A stretch of DNA of 64,000 bases, from positions 1 through 64,000 of the forward strand of contig NZ_JHYD01000040.1 in the NCBI RefSeq assembly GCF_000621505.1, written 5' to 3'. Shown piece by piece: positions 46,291 to 53,832 of the stretch (the first letter of the stretch is position 1; each line of letters opens with the position of its first letter). The translations under genes and the position numbers were made by a program. Source of the DNA: Ruminiclostridium cellobioparum DSM 1351 = ATCC 15832. Its GTDB lineage: Bacteria; Bacillota; Clostridia; Acetivibrionales; DSM-1351. Below the pieces are notes generated by a model, which ran no database searches, was not told the DNA's origin, and saw only the letters and a list, made by a program, of their open reading frames with translations.

Positions 46291-46845
46291 TTGAAAGCAA
46301 CTGGAATAGTTAGACGTATAGACGATTTAGGAAGAGTTGTAATACCAAAAGAAATAAGGAGGACCTTAAGAATCAGGGAAGGTGATCCTCTGGAAATTTT
46401 TACTGATAAAGAGGGAGAGGTTATTTTAAAGAAATACTCCCCTATTGGTGAACTTAGTGATTTTGCAACACAGTATGCCGAATCGCTTCACAAGACCAGC
46501 GGGCACATTACCTGTATTACTGATAGAGACACTGTCATTGCTGTTTCAGGTGCATCCAAAAAAGAATTTCTGGAAAAACAGCTGAGCAGTGATGTTGAGA
46601 AAACTATTGAGGAAAAAACAACGTTACTTATTAAGTCTCCGGAGGAAAAGGCAATTACAATATTGGCAGATGAAAACGGAGAAAGAAAGTATACCTCACA
46701 GGTTGTTTCTCCAATAATATCCGAAGGCGATCCGATTGGAGCCGTAATCATGCTTTCTACAGATTCAAATGTTAAGATGGGAGAAGTTGAAGCAAAGCTT
46801 GCTCAATCTGCTGCAGGCTTTTTAGGAAGACAAATGGAACAATAA
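46291..46845 (+). CDS. spoVT: Stage V sporulation regulator SpoVT
   Basis: 184 residues from a TTG start preceded by AAGGAGG. The N-terminal AbrB/swapped-hairpin DNA-binding domain (MKATGIVRRIDDLGRVVIPK, 1-50) is followed by a GAF-like domain (about 56-180). It is a forespore transcription factor controlling SigG-dependent genes. Order mfd-foldase-spoVT agrees with Bacillus. A terminator follows. Confidence 0.93.
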   Translation: MKATGIVRRIDDLGRVVIPKEIRRTLRIREGDPLEIFTDKEGEVILKKYSPIGELSDFATQYAESLHKTSGHITCITDRDTVIAVSGASKKEFLEKQLSSDVEKTIEEKTTLLIKSPEEKAITILADENGERKYTSQVVSPIISEGDPIGAVIMLSTDSNVKMGEVEAKLAQSAAGFLGRQMEQ

Positions 46846-46899
46846 GTAATTAATTCGATAGGTTATTTTATAATTCAGTTGTGAATATGAAGTTCAAAG

Positions 46900-46940
46900 C
46901 AAATGGGGAAGATTGTTAAGGCAGTCTTCCCATTTATTAT
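46900..46940 (+). terminator. Intrinsic terminator after spoVT
   Basis: AAATGGGGAAGATTG pairs with CAGTCTTCCCATTT (one bulge, one wobble) and runs into ATTATT. Confidence 0.7.
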
Positions 46941-46973
46941 TCCGGGACTGCTGTGATATGAGAATAAAAGGTG

Positions 46974-47002
46974 TTGACAATAAATGACCTGATATGTATA
47001 AT
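46974..47002 (+). promoter_or_regulatory. Consensus SigA promoter for ssb
   Basis: TTGACA (46974-46979), a 17-base spacer and TATAAT (46997-47002): perfect match at both boxes. The predicted transcript begins near 47009, leaving a 330-base untranslated leader before ssb. Confidence 0.85.
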
Positions 47003-47008
47003 TATGGT

Positions 47009-47338
47009 ATAAACTTATTTATTTTTCACGGCAGTTCCGCCGATAGATTTCACAGGTAATTAATTATTCTAAATTCAGTTTTATTACGGTTTTAATCCGG
47101 TTTTTTAATCATTTTTTATCCGGTTACATACCGGTATAATCTATATTTTTCAGATGCCTTTCCAGGTACACATCAGGGTGAGCCGGTATTTTTTCAGCCG
47201 TTTTTTCGGTTACATATCAGCAGAGATACACATATTTCGGTTACTGAGCCATTTTATTGTCTCTTAAAGTTTATGAGATGATTTTATGAGTTGTAATAAA
47301 TTAAACAGGCCCCAAACTTTGGGGCAAAGGAGGATTAT
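47009..47338 (+). other. Long ssb leader with repeated CGGTTAC motifs
   Basis: Non-coding leader holding recurring CGGTT units: CGGTTTTAATCCGG at about 47087, CCGGTTACATACCGG near 47119, CGGTTACATATCAG near 47208 and CGGTTACTGAG near 47239, plus a GCCCC-AAACTTT-GGGGC hairpin (47310-47326) directly before the AAAGGAGG of ssb. The hairpin beside the ribosome binding site could affect translation. No known riboswitch is recognised. Confidence 0.4.
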
Positions 47339-47788
47339 ATGAATAATGTTAGTCTGGTAGGAAGATTGACACGGGATGTCGAGCTGCGTTACACCACTAA
47401 AAAAGTGAAGGCAGTGGGTTCCTTTGTGCTGGCTGTTGACCGTGATGCCAGAAAGGGAGTGAGCGAGAAGTCAACAGATTTTATTCCGATTGTCGTATGG
47501 GGAAAAACCGCCGAGTTTGCCGGCAAATATTTTGCGAAGGGGCACAGGATAGCTCTCCAGGGGAATATACATACCAGGATGTGGGAGGATGAACAAAAAA
47601 ACAAGCACTACGTTACCGAGGTTATAGCGGATAAAGTCTTTTTTGCGGATGCAAAGTACAGAGAGGCTGATGCCGATGATTGCCAGGAGACTCCAGGCTG
47701 TGAGGAGGATGACGCTGCAAACGAAGAGAATGAGGTTGCAGAAGATACTTCGGAACAGTCGGAACAGGAGGTACTCACTGAATTTTAA
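47339..47788 (+). CDS. ssb: Single-stranded DNA-binding protein
   Basis: 149 residues: an OB-fold (about 1-105) starting MNNVSLVGRLTRDVELRYT with the IPIVVWGKTAEFAGKYFAKG core, then a short very acidic tail. The last residues are EVLTEF, not the usual DDDIPF-type tip that binds partner proteins. It is separated from rpsF/rpsR, where the housekeeping ssb normally lies, so it may be a second, specialised SSB. AAAGGAGG precedes the ATG. Confidence 0.88.
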   Translation: MNNVSLVGRLTRDVELRYTTKKVKAVGSFVLAVDRDARKGVSEKSTDFIPIVVWGKTAEFAGKYFAKGHRIALQGNIHTRMWEDEQKNKHYVTEVIADKVFFADAKYREADADDCQETPGCEEDDAANEENEVAEDTSEQSEQEVLTEF

Positions 47789-47810
47789 CCAGGCATAAAA
47801 TGAGATAAAT

Positions 47811-47985
47811 GAAATATTACTATTGAGTATAGTGCGGAAGTACACTTTAATAAATGTAAGCTCCATTAAAAGTACATGTCTGAATTGCAAGTGAAGCAAA
47901 AGTGTTTCAGCCGGCAATTTCAGGCATGTATTTTGTGAGCATCCGTTGATACCGAACACTATTGCAGTACTTTTTAATATCTATT
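47811..47985. repeat. Imperfect palindrome, repeat family copy 3 (short form)
   Basis: About 175 bases between ssb and mazG. Ends pair as ATAGTGCGGAAGTAC with GATACCGAACACTAT. Internal GCTCCATTAAAAGTACATG, AAGTGTTTCAG and GGCATGTATTTTGTGAGCA match copy 1 at 21925-22098. The central hairpin region of copies 1 and 2 is missing, which reads as an internal deletion. No coding potential. Confidence 0.7.
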
Positions 47986-48134
47986 TAATTATTCCGGTTT
48001 TAAAACAGTATTATTGTTGTGTCTTGAAAGAAGTAGTATAATAACCGGAGAAACATTTGGTTATTATACTGAATAAAGTTATGGAACAATCAATTATGGC
48101 TTATAAAAACAGCGTATATAAATGATATTCTGGA

Positions 48135-48185
48135 AAGGAGCATATGATATAGTTGCTGACTGTGACTATATCATACAAGGATTAA
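48135..48185 (+). promoter_or_regulatory. Minimal reading frame and hairpin before mazG
   Basis: A good AAAGGAG (48134-48140) precedes ATG-ATA-TAG at 48144-48152, a two-codon frame. The same bases form the left arm of an 11-bp inverted repeat TATGATATAGT / ACTATATCATA (48143-48153, 48165-48175). mazG starts ten bases later with its own AAGGA. This could couple or limit mazG translation; inference only. Confidence 0.35.
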
Positions 48186-48971
48186 ATGAACAGCGGAAAA
48201 CTGGAGAGATTGATAGATATAATGAAACTTTTAAGGAGCGGGGACGGGTGTCCCTGGGACAGGGAACAAACCCATGAGAGTCTTAAAAAGTACCTGATCG
48301 AAGAAACCTATGAATACCTGGAAGTAGTGGATCTGGAGGATAAAGCCCGGATGTGCGAGGAACTGGGGGATGTGCTTTTGCAGATAGTGTTCCATGCCCG
48401 TATAGCAGAGGAAAACGGTGATTTCAATATCGAGGATGTTATAAACGGGGTATGTGATAAGATGATACACAGGCACCCCCACGTATTCGGCGACGTGACT
48501 GCCGAAACCTCAAGCCAGGTGCTTAAGAACTGGGAAGAAATCAAAAAGAAGGAAAAGGGCGTAACCAATCAGACTTCTGTATTGCAGGGTGTACCAAGAA
48601 ACCTGCCGGCACTCATGAGGAGCTACAAGGTTCAGCAAAAGGCCGCACAGGTTGGCTTTGACTGGACAAACCCGGGAGATGTTTTCGCCAAGCTCAGGGA
48701 AGAAATAGATGAACTTGAGGCAGAGTATAATAAACAAAACAAGTCGGGCATTGATGAAGAATTCGGCGATGTGCTTTTTTCGGCAGTCAACCTGTCACGG
48801 TTTTTAAAGGTGCATCCGGAACTTTCCCTGACCCAGTCCACCGACAAGTTCATAGGAAGGTTTGAGTATATTGAAAAACGGGCGGCAGAACAGGGCAGGA
48901 CACTTAATGAGATGAGCCTGGAGGAAATGGAAGCTCTATGGGTGGAAGCCAAGGAAAAGGCACAGGCATAG
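48186..48971 (+). CDS. mazG: Nucleoside triphosphate pyrophosphohydrolase MazG
   Basis: 261 residues with two MazG domains. The first has the metal-binding EETYEYLE and ELGDVLLQIVFHARIAEE (about 38-83); the second EEIDELEAEY and EEFGDVLFSAVNLSRFLK. The protein hydrolyses non-canonical NTPs to NMPs. The start has AAGGA four bases upstream. It stands before HU and rqcP; in Bacillus the equivalent yabN also carries an N-terminal methylase domain that is absent here. Confidence 0.9.
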   Translation: MNSGKLERLIDIMKLLRSGDGCPWDREQTHESLKKYLIEETYEYLEVVDLEDKARMCEELGDVLLQIVFHARIAEENGDFNIEDVINGVCDKMIHRHPHVFGDVTAETSSQVLKNWEEIKKKEKGVTNQTSVLQGVPRNLPALMRSYKVQQKAAQVGFDWTNPGDVFAKLREEIDELEAEYNKQNKSGIDEEFGDVLFSAVNLSRFLKVHPELSLTQSTDKFIGRFEYIEKRAAEQGRTLNEMSLEEMEALWVEAKEKAQA

Positions 48972-49060
48972 GTGGTTTTAGCCCGGCAGATACAAAAAAT
49001 GAATAAACGCCGTGAAAATGGTTAAAATCATAGTGTAATAACCATATGGGAGGAATTGCT

Positions 49061-49336
49061 ATGAATAAAACTGAGTTGGTTGACAGTATGGCCGAAAAAT
49101 CAGGCCTGTCAAAAAAAGATTCTGAGAAGGCATTGAGTGCTCTGATCGAAAGTGTCGAAGAGGCTCTTGTAAACAATGACAAGGTTCAGCTGGTGGGTTT
49201 CGGAGCCTTTGAGGTAAAAAAGAGAGCCGCCAGAAAGGGAAGAAATCCGCAGACAATGGAAGAGATAGATATTCCTGAAAGTAATGTGCCTGCTTTTAAA
49301 GCCGGTAAGGACCTGAAGGAAATGCTCAATAAATAG
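49061..49336 (+). CDS. hup: DNA-binding protein HU
   Basis: 91-residue histone-like protein: MNKTELVDSMAEKSGLSKKD, GFGAFEVKKRAARKGRNPQT (flexible DNA-binding arm) and FKAGKDLKEMLN at the end. The ATG at 49061 is seven bases after GGGAGG; the frame from 49046 contains that site. Located between mazG and rqcP, an arrangement common in Clostridia. Confidence 0.93.
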   Translation: MNKTELVDSMAEKSGLSKKDSEKALSALIESVEEALVNNDKVQLVGFGAFEVKKRAARKGRNPQTMEEIDIPESNVPAFKAGKDLKEMLNK

Positions 49337-49394
49337 TTGAGCAGGTGTTTTTGTTAATATATCTACCGCTGCTGACAGCGGAATGGGGGTCATT

Positions 49395-49634
49395 ATGAGA
49401 ATAGACAAATATTTGAAGGTAAGCAGGCTGATAAAAAGAAGGACTGTTGCCAACGAAGTATGCGAGCAGGGCAGAGTCAGGATCAACGACAAAGTTGCCA
49501 AGCCTGGCTCGGAAGTCAAGGTGGGGGATATAATCGAAATTCAATTTGGCAGCAATATTACCACAATTGAAATTACCCGGGTATCAGAACATGTAACCAA
49601 GGATGATGCAAGGGAAATGTACATTTTAAAATAG
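49395..49634 (+). CDS. rqcP: RqcP (YabO), S4-domain ribosome quality control protein
   Basis: 79 residues, essentially one S4 RNA-binding domain: MRIDKYLKVSRLIKRRTVAN, GRVRINDKVAKPGSEVKVGD. RqcP helps RqcH add alanine tails to stalled nascent chains on 50S subunits. The ATG at 49395 is five bases after GGGGG and matches the family N-terminus; an upstream ATG at 49383 is less likely. It is followed by a strong terminator. Confidence 0.9.
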   Translation: MRIDKYLKVSRLIKRRTVANEVCEQGRVRINDKVAKPGSEVKVGDIIEIQFGSNITTIEITRVSEHVTKDDAREMYILK

Positions 49635-49640
49635 TCAGCC

Positions 49641-49680
49641 AAAAACCGGTTTTAGTTTCTAAAACCGGTTTTTTTGTTTT
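49641..49680 (+). terminator. Strong intrinsic terminator after rqcP
   Basis: AAAAACCGGTTTTAG pairs exactly with CTAAAACCGGTTTTT around a three-base loop, with seven T in the 3' arm and tail. The A-rich left side may also allow leftward action. Confidence 0.9.
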
Positions 49681-49763
49681 GTAAAACATTTTTTAACACC
49701 TTGGCGCATATGTATTAAGTAAGCGGGGGCTAGTCTATTTAATATTTATAAGGAGGAATTTAA

Positions 49764-50048
49764 ATGGAAGAGAAGAAAACCGTTAAACCGAAAAATCAGA
49801 CCTTGATACTTGAAAACCGTGAAAGGCTCAGTGTTTCAGGAGTTGTTGACGTGGAGAGCTTTAATGAAGAAAGTATAATTGCGGTAACCGATATCGGAGT
49901 TCTGGTGATCCGCGGAGCAGATCTTCATATAAATAAACTTAATCTTGACAGCAATGAATTGGTTGTTGAGGGTGATATTTTTTCATTGGAATATAATGAT
50001 GGTGAAAATACCAAGTCAAAGTCGTTCTTTGGCAAAATGTTTAAATAG
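49764..50048 (+). CDS. yabP: Spore assembly protein YabP
   Basis: 94 residues starting at an ATG after AAGGAGG, with NQTLILENRERLSVSGVVDVESFNEE and LVVEGDIFSLEY, the YabP/YqfC signature. It is a mother-cell protein needed for spore assembly in Bacillus. It follows a terminator and precedes yabQ, so a SigE-type promoter is expected in the 80-base gap, but I cannot define it securely. Confidence 0.88.
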   Translation: MEEKKTVKPKNQTLILENRERLSVSGVVDVESFNEESIIAVTDIGVLVIRGADLHINKLNLDSNELVVEGDIFSLEYNDGENTKSKSFFGKMFK

Positions 50049-50081
50049 GCTGTTAACATAAAATTATTATTATGTAAGGGT

Positions 50082-50789
50082 TTGCAGGTATACCAGATGA
50101 TACTTATAGTTGAACAGGTTTACATATTTCTATATGCAATTTTAGCCGGAGCAATTGCGGCTTTTCTTTATGATATTTTAAGAATAAAAAGAAGGGCCAT
50201 TAAAACAGGTGTTATTTTTGTCGGTCTGGAGGACATATTATATTGGCTCATAATAGCCATATTGCTGTTTATAACGGTTTATAACAGCAATAGCGGACAG
50301 ATGCGGGGATTTATATTTATTGGCAATGTAATCGGCGTTATACTTTACGAATCTCTGTTAAGTAACATTATTATAAAGTCATCCATGATGATCATAAATT
50401 TTATTAAGAAAGTATTCCGGTTTATCTGGATGGTTTTGAGCTATCCCTTTAAACTGTTGTATAAAATATTATCAATTCCTGTAATCTTTATTGCCGGATT
50501 GATAATGAAGCTTTTCAAACTTATTGGCAGAGGATTTGTAAAAATCTTTAGAAAAGCTGATATAAAGGGAAAAACACACAGTGTCGGGAAAAAGGTGTCG
50601 GCTTTAAAAGTAAAGGCAGGGAGACTGGCAAGGAAAAAGCTGCGCAAGTTACCCCGCAAAGGTGGCAGCTCCGGGAAAAGAGGGAAAATCAAAGAATCTG
50701 ATGAGGACAACAAAAGGCATAAAAGAGTCCGAAAGAAAAAGAAACCATCAAAAAAGGCTGACAAAAATGACAAAACAAAAGTCTCATAG
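50082..50789 (+). CDS. yabQ: Spore cortex protein YabQ
   Basis: About 235 residues: four hydrophobic segments in the first 145 residues (first AGAIAAFLYDILRIKRR, the family motif), followed by a strongly basic, Lys/Arg-rich cytoplasmic tail of about 85 residues (for example KHRVRKKKKPSKKADK-type sequence). The tail is longer than in Bacillus YabQ. The TTG at 50082 or an ATG at 50097 could be the start; neither ribosome binding site is strong. YabQ is needed for cortex formation in the mother cell. Confidence 0.8.
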   Translation: MQVYQMILIVEQVYIFLYAILAGAIAAFLYDILRIKRRAIKTGVIFVGLEDILYWLIIAILLFITVYNSNSGQMRGFIFIGNVIGVILYESLLSNIIIKSSMMIINFIKKVFRFIWMVLSYPFKLLYKILSIPVIFIAGLIMKLFKLIGRGFVKIFRKADIKGKTHSVGKKVSALKVKAGRLARKKLRKLPRKGGSSGKRGKIKESDEDNKRHKRVRKKKKPSKKADKNDKTKVS

Positions 50790-50911
50790 CTAAAATAGTT
50801 AAAATTATGAAGGAGCAGAAGGATTTTTTTATTTTGCATAGAATATAGATATAGACAATAGCTGCGTATTATAAGATATTTACAAAAGATGGGTAATCCG
50901 AGAGGTAGTAT

Positions 50912-51190
50912 ATGAAGAAACGAAATAAATTTAATGTCTGGACATTGATATTAATAGCATCAGTTTGTTATTTTGGTTATACTTTTTATAATCAGCAGGC
51001 CAGTATTGAAGATAGAAAAGTACAGTATGCACAGCTGGAAAAAAATATTCATAACGAAACCGTTAAAAAGCAACAGCTTACAAAGCAAAAGTCACAGATA
51101 AATTCTGACGAGTTTGTAGAAAAAATCGCCAGAGAAAAGCTGGGCTATGTAAAAGATGGTGAGAAAATTTACGTAGATACCAACAAGTAA
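50912..51190 (+). CDS. divIC: Septum formation initiator, DivIC/FtsB family
   Basis: 92 residues with one membrane segment (about 10-26), an extracellular coiled coil (about 28-65) and the conserved FVEKIAREKLGYVKDGEKIY end. It belongs to the FtsL-FtsB-FtsQ/DivIB divisome complex. GAGAGG precedes the ATG. It is between yabQ and yabR exactly as in Bacillus. Confidence 0.88.
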   Translation: MKKRNKFNVWTLILIASVCYFGYTFYNQQASIEDRKVQYAQLEKNIHNETVKKQQLTKQKSQINSDEFVEKIAREKLGYVKDGEKIYVDTNK

Positions 51191-51292
51191 CTACTGCTTG
51201 ACTGTAAGCGACATATACTATATAATCGAATTGTTTTAGTGTTATCCAAAGGAGTATTATAACGGGTCAAAATTAGGAGGATTTCTTATTTT

Positions 51293-51724
51293 ATGCCGCT
51301 TGAAGTTGGTCAGATTATTGAGGGTAAAGTTACCGGAATAACTGCGTTCGGAGCATTTATCCAGTTACCCGAAGGCAAAACAGGTTTAGTTCACATATCT
51401 GAAGTTGCTCAGGAGTATGTTAAAGACATAAGTTCCCATCTAAAAGAAAATCAGTTAGTTAAAGTAAAGGTTTTAACTATTGATCAAAATGGCAAAGTGA
51501 GTCTCTCAATAAAGAAGGCCTGCGATCAGAAGCCTCCTGTTTTCGCGTCAAAAGCCCCTATGGAAGTTGAATGGAACAGTTCTAAAAATTCTGCCGATAA
51601 TGTATCCTTTGAAGACCGCCTGGCGAAGTTTATGAAAGATAGTGACGAAAAGCTACATGATCTCAAGAAAAGTATGGATTCAAAACGCGGAAACAGCGGG
51701 TACAGAAAATCTGCCCAATATTAA
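51293..51724 (+). CDS. yabR: S1-domain RNA-binding protein YabR
   Basis: 143 residues: one S1 domain (about 1-72; MPLEVGQIIEGKVTGITAFG and GLVHISEVAQEYVKDI) and a hydrophilic, low-complexity C-terminal tail. It is related to the general stress protein 13 group. AGGAGG lies 12 bases before the ATG. In Bacillus spoIIE follows; here a tRNA gene and accessory genes intervene. Confidence 0.88.
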   Translation: MPLEVGQIIEGKVTGITAFGAFIQLPEGKTGLVHISEVAQEYVKDISSHLKENQLVKVKVLTIDQNGKVSLSIKKACDQKPPVFASKAPMEVEWNSSKNSADNVSFEDRLAKFMKDSDEKLHDLKKSMDSKRGNSGYRKSAQY

Positions 51725-51754
51725 ATCCAAATATAATTATAAATTAAATAGGTG

Positions 51755-51784
51755 TTGACACTGACATACCTATAGTATTATAAT
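51755..51784 (+). promoter_or_regulatory. SigA promoter for tRNA-Leu
   Basis: TTGACA (51755-51760), an 18-base spacer and TATAAT (51779-51784), 26 bases before the mature 5' end of the tRNA. Confidence 0.85.
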
Positions 51785-51809
51785 AAGCTAGTCGCCGAAA
51801 TTAATCCGT

Positions 51810-51898
51810 GCCGAAGTGGCGGAACTGGCAGACGCACAGGACTTAAAATCCTGCGGGGTTAACCCCCCGTACCGGTTCGATTCCGGTCTTCGGCACCA
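51810..51898 (+). tRNA. tRNA-Leu (UAA)
   Basis: 89 bases including encoded CCA. Acceptor GCCGAAG pairs with CTTCGGC; anticodon stem CAGGA/TCCTG encloses loop CTTAAAA with anticodon TAA; the long variable arm GCGGGGTT-AACCCCCCGT is typical of class II leucine tRNAs; the T-loop is GGTTCGATTCC. It is a single-gene transcript with its own promoter and terminator. Confidence 0.97.
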
Positions 51899-51899
51899 G

Positions 51900-51933
51900 T
51901 GCTATCAAACAAATGTTTGGTAGCATTTTTTAA
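51900..51933 (+). terminator. Intrinsic terminator after tRNA-Leu
   Basis: TGCTATCAAACA pairs with TGTTTGGTAGCA (one wobble), followed by six T. Confidence 0.88.
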
Positions 51934-51953
51934 TTGCAGCCATAGTGACAAAA

Positions 51954-52008
51954 AATGAATGGTATCGCCAAACTGTAATAATTGCCTGTTTTGCGATACC
52001 ATTTATAT
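51954..52008 (-). terminator. Intrinsic terminator of the cyclophilin gene
   Basis: AATGGTATCGC and GCGATACCATT are exact complements. On the minus strand the hairpin is followed by CATTTTTTG, so it ends leftward transcription from the cyclophilin gene. Confidence 0.75.
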
Positions 52009-52016
52009 AAGCTCTA

Positions 52017-52649
52017 CTATTTTAAAAGTGTGATGGATTTTATCACAACCTTTTCTTCCGGCTGGGAGACTTCACCCGTTGTTTCATCCATAGTTACCGG
52101 AGTGTCTGCCAGCTTATCAAGAGTTTCCTCACCGCTGATCAGTTTACCGAAAGCGGCATATTTTCCGTCCAATTGAGGAGCAGCCTGGTCATCATGCATT
52201 ATAAAGAATTGGCAGGAGGCTGAATCCGGATCCTGGCTTCTGGCCATTGAAATAACTCCCCGGGTATGGCTCAGGGTATTTTGCGTAAAGCCGTTTTCAC
52301 TGAATTCTCCTTTGATTTTTTTGTCTGAACTTCCCATTCCGTTGCCGTTGGGATCACCTCCCTGAATCATAAAACCTTTAATAATACGATGAAAGGTAAG
52401 CCCATCATAAAACTTCTCATTTACAAGGTTTACAAAATTACTTACTGTTTCGGGAGCGTATTCGGGATAGAGCTCAAATACCATCTTGTCTCCGCTTTCC
52501 ATCTCGATCTGCACTTGAGGATGGCCGGATAAATCCGGGGTTTCCCGGCTGACATCCTTTGCCTCCTTGCCGGAACAGCCGGATGAAACCACAAGAAGAA
52601 TGCAAATTGTTAACACTGATATAAGTTTCTTAAAAGTGCCTTTAATCAT
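52017..52649 (-). CDS. Lipoprotein cyclophilin-type peptidyl-prolyl isomerase
   Basis: 210 residues: signal peptide with lipobox VSSGC (Cys25), then a single cyclophilin domain with FHRIIKGFMIQGGDPNGNG (about 87-105) and SARSQDPDSASCQFF-type active-site region. As a membrane-tethered protein outside the cell it would assist folding of secreted proteins. GGAGG lies six bases before the ATG. Convergent with the tRNA gene. Confidence 0.9.
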   Translation of the reverse strand: MIKGTFKKLISVLTICILLVVSSGCSGKEAKDVSRETPDLSGHPQVQIEMESGDKMVFELYPEYAPETVSNFVNLVNEKFYDGLTFHRIIKGFMIQGGDPNGNGMGSSDKKIKGEFSENGFTQNTLSHTRGVISMARSQDPDSASCQFFIMHDDQAAPQLDGKYAAFGKLISGEETLDKLADTPVTMDETTGEVSQPEEKVVIKSITLLK

Positions 52650-53075
52650 GTTATGCCTCCGTAAAAAAATAAAAGTTATTATAATTATACCGATTTAATT
52701 GTAAACGTCTATAAAATTCATAAATAATTCATTAAAAAATAAGTATACAGGGTCATCAGGACTTATCCATGAGGACTGCAAAAATAAATGGAGTGCCGCA
52801 AAATAACAGACTTCACAACACATGTGAAAAGAGTACAATTGGTCTGTAACATCTGAATTCATACATTGCCGAAGATTAATTTTCCCCGGGACTGTGTTTT
52901 CGTCAGTTGGAATAAAGGGATTATACCGTCCTCCTCCGCCTGGTTATGGGAGAATTTTTCCCGCCGGACAATATATATTTAAATACTACAGACCACTTGT
53001 GCACCATGAGAAAAATCAATGATTTTTAATTGGCTCATTTTGCAGCAGCAGCTTTATTTTTACTGGATAAACGGT
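52650..53075. other. Intergenic region before the tail cluster, nothing recognised
   Basis: 426 bases between the cyclophilin start and the 3' end of the repressor gene. It contains the promoter of the cyclophilin gene at its left side and several short unconvincing inverted repeats. A 26-codon frame from 52770 lacks a ribosome binding site. This is where the left boundary of the accessory tail region should be, but no direct repeat or integrase is seen. Confidence 0.4.
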
Positions 53076-53414
53076 TTAAACAAGCTGCTCCTGTTTTGTC
53101 AATAAATATTTTGCATAGTTGAATAATTCCTTCTTGTTTTCCTCATTTAATGATTCATAAATCTCAGTCATCTTATTTGTAGATTGCTCCAGATACATGG
53201 TGCCTGATATTCCAGCCAGCCAATCCAGGCTGACATTAAATTTGTTTGATATGAGAACTGCGATGCTGATAGGTAAATCTCTGGCCTCTTTTTCATTTTC
53301 ACCTTCATACCTGTACACCGAGCTTCTATGAACACCCAGAAGCTTTGCAAACTCGTCAACTGAATATCCTGATAAAATCCTCAACTCCTTTATCCGTTCG
53401 TTGGTTGTTGCCAT
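53076..53414 (-). CDS. Xre/Cro-CI family repressor
   Basis: 112 residues: N-terminal helix-turn-helix (about 5-62; LSGYSVDEFAKLLGVHRSSV) and a helical C-terminal part (about 75-112) probably for dimerisation. No RecA-type self-cleavage domain is present. GGAGG lies nine bases before the ATG. It is transcribed leftward from a region containing an inverted repeat that overlaps its own promoter and borders a rightward promoter, which is the layout of a phage-type switch guarding the tail genes. Confidence 0.87.
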   Translation of the reverse strand: MATTNERIKELRILSGYSVDEFAKLLGVHRSSVYRYEGENEKEARDLPISIAVLISNKFNVSLDWLAGISGTMYLEQSTNKMTEIYESLNEENKKELFNYAKYLLTKQEQLV

Positions 53415-53449
53415 TTGTAAAAACCTCCTATATAAGTCGTAACAAGTTT

Positions 53450-53478
53450 ATTATATATATAATGTCTCCAAATGTAAA
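53450..53478 (-). promoter_or_regulatory. Repressor gene promoter
   Basis: On the minus strand TTTACA (53478-53473), a 17-base spacer and TATAAT (53455-53450). The left operator arm TCTCCAAA lies inside the spacer, so binding would shut off the repressor's own transcription. Confidence 0.6.
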
Positions 53479-53499
53479 TAAAAAGTTTCCGTTTGGAGA
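53465..53499. promoter_or_regulatory. Inverted-repeat operator TCTCCAAA / TTTGGAGA
   Basis: Two 8-base arms (53465-53472 and 53492-53499) are exact reverse complements, 19 bases apart. The left arm is in the spacer of the leftward promoter; the right arm ends nine bases before the -35 of the rightward promoter. It is the likely binding site of the adjacent Xre protein. Confidence 0.55.
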
Positions 53500-53507
53500 A
53501 AATCATA

Positions 53508-53536
53508 TTGACATCCAATAAATGGCATGATATTAT
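53508..53536 (+). promoter_or_regulatory. Rightward promoter toward the sigma-like regulator
   Basis: TTGACA (53508-53513), a 17-base spacer and TATTAT (53531-53536). Transcripts would start near 53543 and have a leader of nearly 300 bases including a GAGCTGCTG/CAGCAGGCTC hairpin (53590-53620) before the DUF1492 gene. Confidence 0.65.
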
Positions 53537-53832
53537 TATAACGTTCCCGAAATGCGACAATTAAATATGTTGGATCAGGCCCGATGAAATGAGCTGCTGA
53601 TTAAATGTGCAGCAGGCTCAAAAATAAAACATGCGGCAATGCAGGCTTACCCGGTGGATGCATATTGTTTTCGGTTTGAGGATAGATCTTTCGCAGCTGA
53701 TTGCATATGAATAATAAATATGATAAAGGGATGCCTGGGCCCATGGTAACAAAAAAGTATTTACAGTATTATGCGTCTTGTGTTCCTGAATGGAGAAACC
53801 AACTCCGTTTGAGAATAGTAAAGGAGAGTATT

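Noticed and set aside
49683-49760. SigE-type promoter before yabP
   Set aside because: CATATGTA-like sequence is present, but no matching -35 at the right distance; too weak to list as a feature.
51810-51898. tRNA-Leu as integration site of the tail cluster
   Set aside because: The cyclophilin gene lies between, no copy of the tRNA 3' end is seen near the cluster, and no integrase is present in the window.
53701-53832. Longer DUF1492 protein from the TTG at 53701
   Set aside because: The added 44 residues have no ribosome binding site; the ATG at 53833 has AAGGAG at good spacing and gives the family-like N-terminus.
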